DNA of 64,000 nt, taken from contig NC_088309.1 in NCBI RefSeq assembly GCF_910592395.1, positions 4,716,501 to 4,780,500 of the forward strand. The letters run 5' to 3'. The stretch's first letter is position 1, and every line of letters begins with the position of its first letter. This stretch comes from Lineus longissimus (Eukaryota; Nemertea; Pilidiophora; Heteronemertea; Lineidae). Shown here in pieces: positions 24,346 through 36,500 of the stretch. A model generated the notes under the pieces. The model was not told the origin of the DNA, made no database searches, and worked only from the letters and a program-made list of their open reading frames with translations. Made by a program: the position numbers and the translations under genes.

Positions 24346-24801
24346 CGGAGTTGACCAATACAAAATCGTACCATCACTTTTTATATTCTACGGGGTTTAC
24401 GTGACATTGTGAATACCTCTTTGCTGATTTTCTGTTAGTCTTAATTTCAACTAGATGCATTTTGGTGTCGCCATTGGGATTTATAATCATGTTGGATTTA
24501 GCAGCTAGCCATCGCTTTCTACACCACAAAAAATGTTTTTGCACGGAAAGAAAGCAATCCCGAAAAATTAGCGTATTTATTGACTTCGAACTCTTCTACA
24601 AATTGGCTGTATTTTTACAAATCATCTGGTTGTATATGAAAATGCCTTTGCAGAAGTTAAAATGCTAATTATTAATGCGTTTTCCTGACGAGTGTATACA
24701 TATTATTCCTCATTCATAAATAAACGGCAGAGGATGATGATGGCACCCTTAATGCAGGTTCGTCATTAGCGCAGTAGTAATCATCCGCATCGTCTATGCC
24801 G

Positions 24802-24828
24802 TTAATTAGTTGACTAAAGACTAATTAA
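24802..24828. repeat. Perfect 9-bp inverted repeat of homeodomain-type sites
   Basis: TTAATTAGT (24802-24810) and ACTAATTAA (24820-24828) are exact reverse complements with a 9-bp spacer. Each arm contains the TAATTA core bound by many homeodomains, so this could be a paired binding site. It lies between the direct and inverted arrays of the 54-bp repeat, so it may instead belong to that putative element. Confidence 0.5.
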
Positions 24829-25103
24829 ACGGATCAATCCCATTAATGCTCATATATATTCGTATCAATATACATACATTTATGTAATCATTACGTTTAC
24901 GAACGTCAAGGAGCATTATGCGGGGAATTATTACCCTATTGTTTACGTATAGGTCCGTTGCTAGCACCTTCGTGTCAAAAATGTATCCTGCGGGAAGAAC
25001 CAAGTTATTTTTGGCAGTATGAATCTGCCAAATTACAGTAGTATTTCACGAGAGAATGACATTCGAACTTGAAAATGAAGCAGGTTGATTTTGCTTGTCT
25101 CAT

Positions 25104-25175
25104 CATTCGAAATACAGATGGTTTCAGTTATCTTCGCCAGGATACTGAATTTTGTCATACGTAATTCGAAATACC
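25104..25175 (-). repeat. Inverted copy of the 54-bp repeat
   Basis: Positions 25104-25130 are the exact reverse complement of 24310-24336. Reading on in the minus orientation, the spacer (GACAAAATTCAGTATC) and a second TTTCGAATT core also match the array at 24.2 kb. About 1.7 units are present, roughly 750 bp from the direct array. Confidence 0.8.
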
Positions 25176-27516
25176 CAACAAAATATCCGTGTTAACTCTC
25201 GACATATATCTTAGTCCTGTTCCGAACATGTTGATCAGTTTATGCTCTGTACCTTCCTAATTTTTTGATTCAGGGAAAACATCATCTATGTTTAAATATA
25301 AATGAACCCACTGCTTTGTAGCCCATTGCTTTGGAGCCAACCTAATCAATACGTGTATATAATAAAGAATATAAGTAACTACACATATCAACATTCCAAA
25401 CAATTAATGGCGCCTCTGAGTTCAAGTGAAAGTGAATATTCATGAGTCATGGAATATCATGTTAATAACTCGAGTGCCACGGGCAGATTGGGGGTTATGG
25501 CTGCTCTTTCGCTGTCTCGGTTCCACCCCTCTTCAAACGTATACAAACACAAGGGCTGCCATTCCGAGGATAATGTGAATTTAATGAACAGCACGACGAC
25601 ATAACAGAGTTGAATTGAATAGGTTAGCGGGACGTTAGAGTGGTTTGATTGTGAGGGCTTTAAGATAGATGGTTAGTGGACCACCTCAAACCTCTTCAGT
25701 TATTTACCCTTCCTGAATTACCTCTTCAAACCCCGCCCCAAACAGGCGACTGTCGCCGCTGTAAATTACAAAACAGAACAATTTGGTGTTGTCTTCTCGT
25801 TCTGTGTCTGGATGGTCCCAAGGCCTAGTGAATAGGGTCACCGGACTGTGTCGTTGCCGGGATACCACTTCCAGCTCGCAGTGACATTGCTCCGAGTGGT
25901 CTTTTGCTGCCCATCTTACTGCTCTTTTTAATTCACATAATACCTCGTTGTCGTGCCCACACCCATTGGGTTCTTAACTACCATACCTCATTACAGCTAC
26001 ATCATAAAGCATACCGCGGCTTGCGCAGAAAAATGCGGCCCAAAACGGGCCAATCCGGTCCGTTTCATCTGTAGACCCAGGCCTAATCAACCAAAATCGG
26101 TGGCGCCAGCGGACTTAGCAGTCAACATAGTCAGTATTTGTGCGTCGTCTGTCATAAGGAGCATTCACACCTCCACTGTTTTATCTTCTGCTTATTAATT
26201 ATGTTAACACTCGACTGAGTCAACAACAATTATGTAGGAACGCTAATGATTGACAGGAGGCGTTACCAGACTTGTCGTCTGCTCCAATCCCAAACACGAC
26301 GGATGGCGTCAAAAAAATCCGCTCCAACTGAAAACTGTTTTTATCTCACCAAATGACCAACCCGGACAACCAATTTTTTTCTGGAACCTTTGCAAAATTA
26401 CCCAAGGTAACGAATTGTTCGTAAGCAACTCTAAGATTCTGCACTAAATTCGGAAAGAAATGATATTTGTCTGCTCAAAGAAATATCGACCAGCTTTGTG
26501 CCCGACTAATATTAATGAGAAGGTCGTCCTTCCTGTCAACGCGCCCAGAACTTGTATAATAAAAACTTCAAATTCGTTAATGACGAAATTTTCAAAACCT
26601 TCAATAAATATCAGTACAGATTTGGATAAATTGAGAAGGAATGCATTCTATACGTAAATACGTCCATATGTGTGTAATGAATCGTTGTTTATAATTGCAT
26701 TGTTTTGGTCTTAATCATATTTAATGTCCATAATTCATGTTAAAGGGCTGGCCTTAAGTCCCCTTCAATAGAAGCCGCCAGCAGACATCGGTTTTATTGT
26801 TGGACGTCACAAGGTTGGCGCCAGCGGTACTTATGCATTTGATGGCGGCTTGAATGTTGGAATAACTAATCACTTGGGGTTCCACGACTTCCGAGAGAGG
26901 AGCTGGTATAAACACGCCTTAACGTGACGAGTCTATGATTGATACGTGTCCTTCCAACGCGGACAGGGGAAGAAAAGGGACCCGTGTTAAAGATTCTGAG
27001 AGGATACAAAAAGAGACCATCAGTTGGCTTTTAATTCGCTTACATAACTTGTTTAAGGTTGCAATTGCATTTTTCAGATTTTTAAGGACATCGGATTTTC
27101 GTGAGAGAAGGCGAACAACGTGTCGTCTGCTTCATTGTCTCCTGATTGTGCGTTCATGTTCAAAAACGGATTCGTCTAGCCCAGTATTGTGTTACACTGT
27201 CAAGCGGAGCCACGCAAGTGATTTTGGGTTGATCTGATAGTAACCATAGTGACCACAGACACACAGGTGCGAAGTTGGACAAAACTGTGCAACAGGACAG
27301 CGAGACACCAACCCGGAATCGGCGCGCCGGTGGACGTTCACAGCTCTCTATTTGAGACCTGTGAACCATTCGGGCGACATTGGCCCAAATTCGCATGATA
27401 CATAGAGGACTAACACGTTCAAACAATAATATCAAAAGCTTTTGCGGCTACCATCACCTCCGCGGTTGAGTAAGCAGCGCGTAAACTTGTCAGATACACG
27501 CCTATTTCTCACCCTG
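25176..27516. other. Proximal upstream region of Tbx2/3
   Basis: No coding sequence is recognised. TTCACACCT at 26164-26172 matches the T-box half-site (reverse complement AGGTGTGAA), about 1.5 kb upstream of the Tbx2/3 start. GTCGTCTGC occurs at 26274 and 27122. A local GC- and CpG-rich patch with GGCGCGCC lies near 27320. As the sequence closest to the gene it is the likeliest place for promoter and leader exons, but no TATA box stands out. Confidence 0.4.
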
Positions 27517-27544
27517 ATTGGCCCGAGCCAAAGCAGCAGCCAAT
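27517..27544. promoter_or_regulatory. Pair of oppositely oriented CCAAT boxes
   Basis: ATTGG at 27517-27521 (CCAAT on the minus strand) and CCAAT at 27540-27544 sit 23 bp apart, 108 bp or more before the Tbx2/3 start codon. The flanks GATTGGCC and GCCAATCAG agree with the NF-Y consensus. Spaced CCAAT boxes are common in proximal promoters, so the transcription start may be close downstream. Confidence 0.45.
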
Positions 27545-27651
27545 CAGATTGCTCGTTTCATTAATACACTTCACGAAACCAGAATCGCATTGCTTTACCA
27601 TATCAAATACTCAGTGAACTCTAGAAAGGAAAGGACGTGTGGTGATCTCCA

Positions 27652-28019
27652 ATGACTATAGAGAGATACCATCACACTGTGGCCGAGCAGAGTGGCAATA
27701 TGGCTTTTAATCCCTTTCTCTTACACCGGCCTTCGGATTACAGTGTCCACAGCTTACTAGCCCATCCACATTATTTGCCAAGTGTATTACCACATCATGG
27801 ACTACCTTCATCAATATTGCCAAAGTTGCAACAGACTGTGGCCAGGGGTCCCCTGACCCCGGCAGACCTGTTAACGCAGCATATACCTAGGCCCTTACGG
27901 AGTATAGACCCTGCAGAAAATGAGGTTCACGATGACCCAAAGGTTGAGTTGGATGGCAAGGACCTGTGGGAGCAGTTTCATAAATACGGGACAGAGATGG
28001 TGATAACAAAATCAGGAAG
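27652..28019 (+). CDS. Tbx2/3: Tbx2/3 T-box transcription factor, exon 1 (coding part)
   Basis: This encodes the N-terminus of a T-box DNA-binding repressor of the TBX2/TBX3/optomotor-blind family, a nuclear regulator of patterning and cell fate. An in-frame TGA at 27643-27645 means translation cannot start before the ATG at 27652. A second ATG at 27700 has a better context (A at -3, G at +4) and begins MAFNPFLLHR, matching the family's conserved MAYHPF start; vertebrate proteins also carry a short extension before it. Residues 94-102 (DDPKVELDG) and 103-123 (from KDLWEQFHK to TEMVITKSGR) are the start of the T-box. The exon ends at 28019 before GTAAGT, in phase 2. The region between the start and the T-box is rich in proline, leucine and histidine and less conserved. 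Assignment to Tbx2/3 rather than Tbx4/5 rests on the MAFNPF and DDPKV...LW.QFHK motifs. Confidence 0.95.
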
Positions 28020-30705
28020 GTAAGTGTCACCTATTAAACTCTTTTTTAAGTATGACAATACTTTTTATGGGACATTGTCCCCCGTCGCTTGTCCTCTTAG
28101 TCTTACAGCCAATATTCCTAATCATTAAAAGAATAACATAATAGCAACTGTCTCGTGTCAGTGTTTCTTGCTTTTGAAGATGCCTTGATATTACTTAATG
28201 CAATGACAACCATAAAAATCCCATTTTTACTAAATTTTATCTAAAGGAAAACACGGAAACTAAACGATTTGATAGCAAACGCGGAAATTAAATAATAACG
28301 TCATCAGAAAAACTCGGAAAATAAATGCCGTATTCAGTGATTGTCAGTTATTCTCAAGGGAAATTGAATGCAGAAGAAACAAGTAAGATTATTTACACCA
28401 ATCGAAACCAAACAATGAACAAGATCAACATTTAAGATTTACCTTGTAAAGACAGTCCTCTCTAAGTATTCTGTTGACAAAGATCAAACGGGTTGCATCC
28501 TGCCATCCTTTGATTACTGTATGCAGCAGACAAGAGAATTCATGTTAGGGTTGGCTTACTCACTCCATCAGATTACGTCAATTTAATCTGTATCTTGAGA
28601 GACTCTTGACAATCTTGCTCCATTCAACTCCAATGAATTACAAGCGTTAATGCCCTCATCAACCGGCCATCACTTTACAGATCTGCGCCAGGCTATCATT
28701 AATGATCACTGACTATTTAGTCTGTATTTACAGCTCTGAATGGCCTCGGATGATTTCTGATGAAGTCAAACTCGGATGGTTAGCAGCGGTTGACAACATC
28801 GGTCTCAAATGACTCGTTTTGCAGCTATTAAGAGGAACAGAGAGAAGTCCGCGCTATCAAGCTTTCTGAGTTTGCGTCAACATTGAAGTGGCGAGTCAGC
28901 AAGTAAAATTGGGATTACTCACTGGAAGTTGATAAAAATCTCACTGGTTTTATTTGGGAAGGGTTCTATCATATGAAATATATAAGCATTAGCTCTGACT
29001 TGCAGATAATGATAAATTTATCAAAAAGGGGAAAATAAACTGAAGCTGGATGCAACTCTTGCAGGCAGTGAATCTTCTAAAATCACATGCGTGATGACAG
29101 CAGGTCGCTCGGCTGTGTAATCTACAAGGCATAACGTCCTCACAGATTACCTTAACTGTCATCAAGTACTCAATGTAACATGGTTAAAGTGTCAACATAG
29201 ATAACCACAGTAGTTCTCTCTGTTTACACGTCCTGATAACTTACAAAGTTTGATATAGAGTCGACTGCCGTATCGGTCTGGCCCTCGCCAGTCGGGTTCC
29301 GAGATATCATTTAATTTCGTAAATAAAATGTATATTCGAATAGATAGTGTCGGCAGACATGAAAGGGGACGGCCACTCTGATCTAGCCTCTTACACAAGT
29401 CACACACAGTGAGTTTATCGCGCCAGCCAAACACATTTAGTCATACATATTCGTATTGTTACATACTATCATTACTGTTAACACAAACTGAATTAATTCA
29501 AGTCGCCATTAAAACTCATTATTCTATGCAGTGATAATTACTCATAATTTGGTGTAGTTTGGTGTATTCCATGGCTATCATTTAAAGAATATGAATCAAA
29601 GATTTGAATAAGTGAACAAAAACATCCGGCCAACGACACTTAAAGTCGGTCATCCACAAACATGACAAACGTAGAAATGAAAGTTGCCCGCAGTTCTTCA
29701 CAGCGCAATCATATGTTACTGTAAATGCTGCACGTATGTTGTCTGAACGACAATTACAGTTATGTTATGTGCTGAGCATTTGCTGCAGACTTCACTACTT
29801 TATACGCAGCCTGTTGGCTCCACTGTAATAGTTTTCATGTCCATCCTGGCTGCTGATGGTCGGGTCCGTCTAAATAGCAGCCGGCGATGTCAGTCCCGAT
29901 CGCACTCGTTGGAAATTACGGAATATGAACACATGGTGTTACATGTACATTAAGAACATTTTTGTAACTATAAATCCAAATAAATTCAGTATAATTTGAG
30001 TTGATAATATCGTTCTCCAAAAATATATTTAATTTTACTCTTGATGACATTTCATATTCATCATCATTAATTCAAATTCATGATAACTAAGTCAAAAAAT
30101 ACTTCACATTTTACTTTTGATTTCGTGACAAAAACGAGAAAGCACTTCAGATGGTATATCAGGGTTTAACGCCTTCCGAACTATCTGTACAAATCACACG
30201 CCTCTCTGGAAGCTTTTAGAACTGTTCCCAATGGGTTAACCCAAAGTGATGAGAATACTAACGTTCATTGCTCCAATAATATGAGTTATATACTAAACAA
30301 GCTATTAATTTGATGACATTATGCTGCAGTCTGATTGTCGCTTCGTGATAACGCATTCGCCTGCTGAAACATTTGACACTCGAAACAGCAGAGCTGGCAA
30401 AATGAAGCGTTGGATAAACAACAATTTCCATAACATTTCTGTGTGACCAGCCTTTTGTTGCTGCTAATCACCGAATTCAAACACATATTTGTGGCAAGTA
30501 CAAATTCATCAGACCGTTCGTACGTGCTCAAATATAGTAGGAATATGATTTATCAGATCATGTAAGTCATTATTTCGCAACTGGTAATAAAAATATTCCG
30601 AGTTATAACCCTCAAATGGCAACGTTTTAATCATGAAGATAACTTTATATTTGCTTCAAGGTCTTTCCATGTGCCACATCTTTTAATTTACCAAGCGCAT
30701 TTGAT

Positions 30706-30731
30706 TTTCAAGGGATGATTTCAAGGGATGA
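30706..30731 (+). repeat. Two-copy 13-bp tandem duplication
   Basis: TTTCAAGGGATGA occurs twice in perfect tandem (30706-30718 and 30719-30731), followed by a partial third TTTGATT. It is probably a replication-slippage duplication. Confidence 0.9.
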
Positions 30732-30800
30732 TTTGATTAGCAGCAACAAAAGGCTCTTATTGGACTAGATAAAATATGATATGTATTTACACGTACTTAC

Positions 30801-30808
30801 TCACACCT
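30801..30808 (-). promoter_or_regulatory. T-box half-site in intron 1
   Basis: TCACACCT, the reverse complement of AGGTGTGA, is the core half-site for T-box proteins. An 8-mer of this kind is expected about twice in 64 kb on both strands and I count four (26165, 30801, 43595, 45752), so the excess is slight. Autoregulation is possible but unproven. Confidence 0.25.
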
Positions 30809-32637
30809 GATGAAATTTACAAAACTCTTTGAGGGTTATTTCCTTTTAATTGTCGAAATAAGGAAGTATTTTTCGCTGTCACTGTATTCCTTTTTGTTTG
30901 AAATCACTTAAGCTGCAATGTAGGAAAAATCTTTCAGACTATCTAGTTAGTCTCGAAGGGAATTGAAAAAATGAATATGCTATACTACCCCACTGTGAGC
31001 AAACTGCGTTTCCACTTGAGATTTGCAAGAAAAAGAGCAGAATTTACTCGATGTGTCGCCTCCAAGTTAAACAGTTGAATATGATACTGCAAAACTCGGT
31101 TTCACTTCTCTAGACGTTAATAAGTGGTGAGACGCCACACGAGCGCGAGACTGTGTTCTTCCTCATGTCCCGACGTGGTGTGGGCTGCCTCTGTCGTTCC
31201 TAATAAGCATCTAAAGCAAGAGTGGGCACTGGTGACTTCCTCTTTCTGATAATATCAGACACAGCCTCAATAACTGACAGTTTTCATCACTCCTACATGT
31301 ATGATATTAAATTGGGACTTCTCAAGCAACTTACACCAACATTTTAAAAAATTTGAATAAAGTTAATTAAAACGGTTGCAAATAAATATTTCGAATCATA
31401 GTTTAGCTGAAATCATTTGCATTTTCAGGGTTCTTCTTGCAATCCACTAAATTCAGTTAAGTGTCATCGTATTTCATTCAATTATTTGTGATGGAAATAT
31501 TGTCACAATACGTCTTTCTCGAAATCGTGCCTGTACTAGTTTCCTTTCGTCACTTAGGGGATGAGATGCGACGATATTTCTCAGGATGCTGCATCTTTAA
31601 AGAAAATAAAACCTCCTTTGGGAAGAATGTTTAAAAGCACACGGCCTCTTTAACGATTCTAATTGTCTCTAGCAGCTTCAATGACATTGCAGTAGATTTT
31701 CCATCCATACATGCAGCACGCTGTATTTTAGTCCGAGTATGGTATATGAACAAAGGACAAATCTATATTAGAAATAAATACAGATTGATCAATATGTACA
31801 TGAATGCATGTGCAGTCGTGTGATGTTCATGTGTAATGTCATGTGTTCCACGCGTGCGTTGAGAGCAATGTGAGGGGGCAACTACACTCTTCCAAGGGCC
31901 CTGGAAAGGACCTTGGGGAGTACATTTATCTACTGATATTCAGTGACCTTGTCCATCACTGGACGCTGGGATATTAATCACAAAGCAGCAGTGGTGCATG
32001 ACCATAAAACTGGGTTGGGGATCCTGAACCTGGTTTTTAGAGCTGTCAGACCTGCTGATTCCTATAGCTAACATTATCTGTACGTATAGGAAACTCGACA
32101 ACATGGGTAACATGGCCTATCATGAATTGAACATTAGCCAGTGCAAGATGGTGTTAACCAGTCGTATTTGCACATGAGGTGTTAACACATCAGCACAATG
32201 TCTGGGCGCCCATCACCTTCCAATGCTTATATGTGACATATTTTTCATACCTTTAAATAGCAAATTCCCCGCCGCTATCGTAAAATGCAACTTTTTAAGA
32301 CGACAAGTACTAACGAAGCTCTTCAGATCGGGTTGCAGAAAAGGATATGCTTGAACACGAACTTTCTTTTTAAATAGAATATATGTAGAAACGTGTTCTT
32401 ACAATATGCTGGTGATTTACTTTCTTTTTAATTAATTTTATTTTGGAGAACCACAGTATATTTATGAATTAATGAATTCGGATATTGTAAGGCATGACTA
32501 CTTTAGCAAGCATTATCGATGGAAAACAAATTGATCATGTCCAAAATCTCTAGCATATCTGTCACGAACAATTATTGGAACAGCATTTCCGTATACCATG
32601 GTACATCTTGCATAAAAATGGCCGCTGTTAATGGCTG

Positions 32638-32647
32638 TAGGTGGCGC
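32638..32647 (+). promoter_or_regulatory. CTCF-like motif
   Basis: TAGGTGGCGC matches the CTCF core YAGRKGGCRS exactly and is flanked as TGTAGGTGGCGCCAC. It points toward the oppositely oriented site at 33563-33578, 0.9 kb away, giving a convergent pair. Confidence 0.35.
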
Positions 32648-33562
32648 CACTTCGATGACGGTTGGCTTCACTGAATCGAATGTGTTTTTAGATGAAAAAG
32701 TGATGTCTCAACTATACCTGGAGAATTCCTACATATCGGACGAAGTCTGACAGATTCTCTGCTGGTTGGATCAAGGCTGATTAAACATGACATGATAATA
32801 GTCACCTTTAACCTGGATCCATGCCGTCTATTAAGACGCTTCCTAGGTAGTGTCTGGCAAGCCGAGACACTCGCGCTAATTCTCCACAAACCTCACCTGT
32901 CACCGAAAACACAAGAGGATTACTTCAGAAATTAAATTTGTAATTGTGCTGCTCTCATGTTTCTGAAAGTTCTAATAATGCTATTCACGTTGTTGTCAGG
33001 TTTGAGCTAACAGAGAATCTTATTAAAGGGCAGCATCTTTGTGTGAGGCACGTACAAACCGCAATTTTACCTTTATTACCGCAAAGCTAGTGTAGACTAT
33101 TTGACATGCAGAGAAAGGAGTAATATACGAAAGTGAATATCCCGAAAACTAATTTTCAATTTCCTGCTAAAACAATCCACCGTGAATTTTGTTAAAGGAC
33201 AGTCGACATTAGCAAATCGGGACCCAGGATTTTTCACCCCGAGGGAAAACTGGTCCATACTCTTCGCTGCGTTATGTATACCCAGCAAATACAGACAGGG
33301 TGATATTAATTTTTCTTCCCACAGAAGCCAGAGGACACTCCACGCTAACAATAAACGACAGAGGTGTATGTCGAAAATATTAAGTGTGGTTGTTCAGTAG
33401 GTTGTCTCCCGAGGGTGCGTGAGATTTAAGCGACCATCACAAGGTTTAATACAGCTTTACTCGCCTGGAAATAACCGACATACGAATGTAGAATGCTCAA
33501 AGGCGTGGTGACATTTTTCACGAACTTCCATTCGTTGAATTCCAATGAATTGCGGAGGTTGT

Positions 33563-33578
33563 CAGTGGCGCCATCTAG
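33563..33578 (-). promoter_or_regulatory. CTCF-like motif
   Basis: CAGTGGCGCCATCTAG is identical over 16 bp to 23125-23140. Its reverse complement contains the CTCF core TAGATGGCGC, preceded by CC, which improves the match. It lies about 5.5 kb inside intron 1. Confidence 0.4.
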
Positions 33579-36500
33579 GATACTTGTACATGTAACTGTT
33601 CGCCATTTTTATGTAAACATATTTCATTGGCGTTTTTAATTTTTGGGACAATCAACTTGTTCTTTTATTTTGATTGTGAAATGCATAATTGTTGTATGCC
33701 GGTTCTGTCACATTTAATTGTGGTTGTGCTTTTTTCGAATTTCGTTCGTGTATTTATTTCTTTAGCGGGTTTTGGTCATTTGGAGAGCGACAATTTGCCC
33801 GATCTTCCAAAAAATACTTCAATATGAAAAATGACTGCCGATAAATCACGATGTTCTGACATTTTTGTTTGAATTGGTGGCTTAAATTGGGACAATTGTA
33901 TTTGTTCAACAATGATATTAAAGTAGAATTTACTAATAGTATCATTAAATCTTTATTAATCTGTTATGACACTTTTCGTTCTTTATGAGAATAAAAAAAT
34001 AAAAAGTTTGCTTGGTCATTTTTACGGTATACGTCCATTTGGTATAGCTCAAAATAATACGTGCTTCAACCGTGCCAGAACAGATGAACAAACTGACTAA
34101 TCGCAACTACATTGACCAAATGTTTACCATACTACAATGTATTAACTAATGTTTTATTTTCTTAACGCCTTATAGCAATTTAACTGATTTTCAAGCTTTC
34201 AAACCACTTAACAGTCTCAAACTCATGATATTGAAATCGCAGCCTTTTGGTGCGCAGGACGAGCCATCTTTTGCATTCCGTATTCAGCGTGTGTATCCTG
34301 GGAAATCCATACCACTGAGAGTGGCCCCGGCCTCATCATCAGCCAGAGTTAGCAAACATTTCCCCGACGCCTTTTGTGATTGCTCTCCCAGTGCTAACAA
34401 GAGCTGTCACCTAACTAAGCTAGGTAAACTTTACCTAACAAACTCAAACCAAAAAGCCTCGTTTGCTTATCATTGTTTAGAAAATTTTCTAACGCGCTTA
34501 ACTTTCACGAAGCAGTCAAAAGTCGCGGTTTTGCGTGTTTAGGAGTTCTTATTTCTAATTCCGTGTCGGGTTTTAAGTGCCAGATAGGGACCTGGCCGTT
34601 AAATATTTCGCTTTGGCGCCACTAGACGCTCTTGTATATAGAATAAGGTGCGCAAATCAGCGTTTAGTGCTAATAAACGCGTCGTTCACCTGCTCCTTGC
34701 CGGTTGGAAGCAGTGGGCTTAGTGAAAACAAAACTTTGACAGCTTGTTTGCGAGAATACGCCATGTGGTGCTAAAAGTTTTTGCTAGATTTTACTCAATT
34801 TTGAAATTTCGACTTTGAATAACGACGAATTTTCAATATTCATTTTAATGCACTTTGTTGTGCTTATATAGTGTCGGAATACCTCGATATTTTTATTTTA
34901 TTAATAATTCAAAGATATTTCAGATTCGTTACTTTTTTAAAACTTTTTTTGACTGAATAGAGTTAATAAATAGATCCACCTTCATGCATACTAGTATGAC
35001 AATACCATTCATCTCAACATATTCCTTGATTGTATCGAAAACACACGAAGCCAGGAGTAAGTCATAGTTAAGGTTTTAGATTTTTGGTGGTATTATGTGT
35101 AACATATATTTGAATAAAAACTACCACATTCCAAAGAACAGATTTATATTATACTAGTGTTTATTTCTTAGTAGTATCCAGTCATAAATCTAAGAAGTTG
35201 TTTTATCGGTGAAATTTCTCCAAGACAAATGCAAATCATGCGTTTTTAAACAATTGTTTCAAGGTCAGTTATACACTACGGTAAAACTTGTGTACATTAA
35301 TATTTTTATAAATTTGTGTTATCATTTAATAACATCCCCTAAGGTTTTTCTACCTAAAATATTCTAATTACAAGGTCATCAAAGAATAGATTCCAAACGT
35401 AATCGGTCGTACAGGACAAAACCTCGTAGAACGTGCCATATTGGCTCCATGTCTTCTAGTAATGAGGCAAGATGGCGTCCGGTCGTTAGAGGGCGTTACA
35501 TGCAATATCGCCCGCGGGGACATGTTGCCATTCGCATTGTTTCAACGCACTCTCATTATAGTCGTCGCTAAATAGTTTAGAGGGAGACGAGTCGGTGGCT
35601 GTGGTTTAATCAAATTCCCTGGGCGTGTCTGTTGCAGCGTCTAGATCGTCGCCTGCCCGGAGTCTTCGTGCAGATGATAGCGATGTCATGAGAACTTGTG
35701 CACTGATTTCACCTGCTTTGACTGAGAGAACAGCAATTCTATCGAATTCGGGCCTATCTGGGCACACACCTCTTCAATCTCTTCTTTTGCATTCGGCCCT
35801 ATTAGGAATTAGGTGACAGTTGAAAGTGACATGAATCTCGACTTTTAAAACGCTAGCTTACCGTATACGTAAGCATGTAAGCGTTTATGTCATCCCAGTT
35901 GAATACAGCAGAAAAATCATGTGATGCACGAAAAGGTAATTCAGTGTTACATGTACTTTGTTTTATGACGTATAACTATAAACTGTTCGCAACAAAAAAA
36001 AAACAGATTATCCAACTATGAGAATCTACAGTGGTTCCAGTGTGTCTGTTGTCTGCATTTTTCAATATAATTTCCGCATTAGGATATATGTGGCGCAAGG
36101 CCTTTGATGTTTGCCGAGTAAAAGTGTTCGCTACGTAATGCGAGTATTTAATGGAATAACACTTCTGATTTTTAACAGATTGATGCCCTAGATGTATCAG
36201 ATGCTGTGAAAAAAGGTATGGGAATGTATGTTACAAACTGGATGCTGGGTATAACCGCTGCCTTCAAAACGAGGCACAGTGCATTATACACTGCAAATAG
36301 TGCTATAGTGTAACTAAGGTGTTTCAGAATGCCTAGTGTAATTTCGGTACTGGGTACTATTATGACGCAATGTCGCGCGACGACGTCATATCGCTGGCCG
36401 AGGCGGTCGGATGTCACCGAACCGAACAGTCTTGGGTGTCTGCTCAGAGTCCCACGAGACCCATTTCAGCCAGGCCCATGATCTCACTCGCATGCACTGT

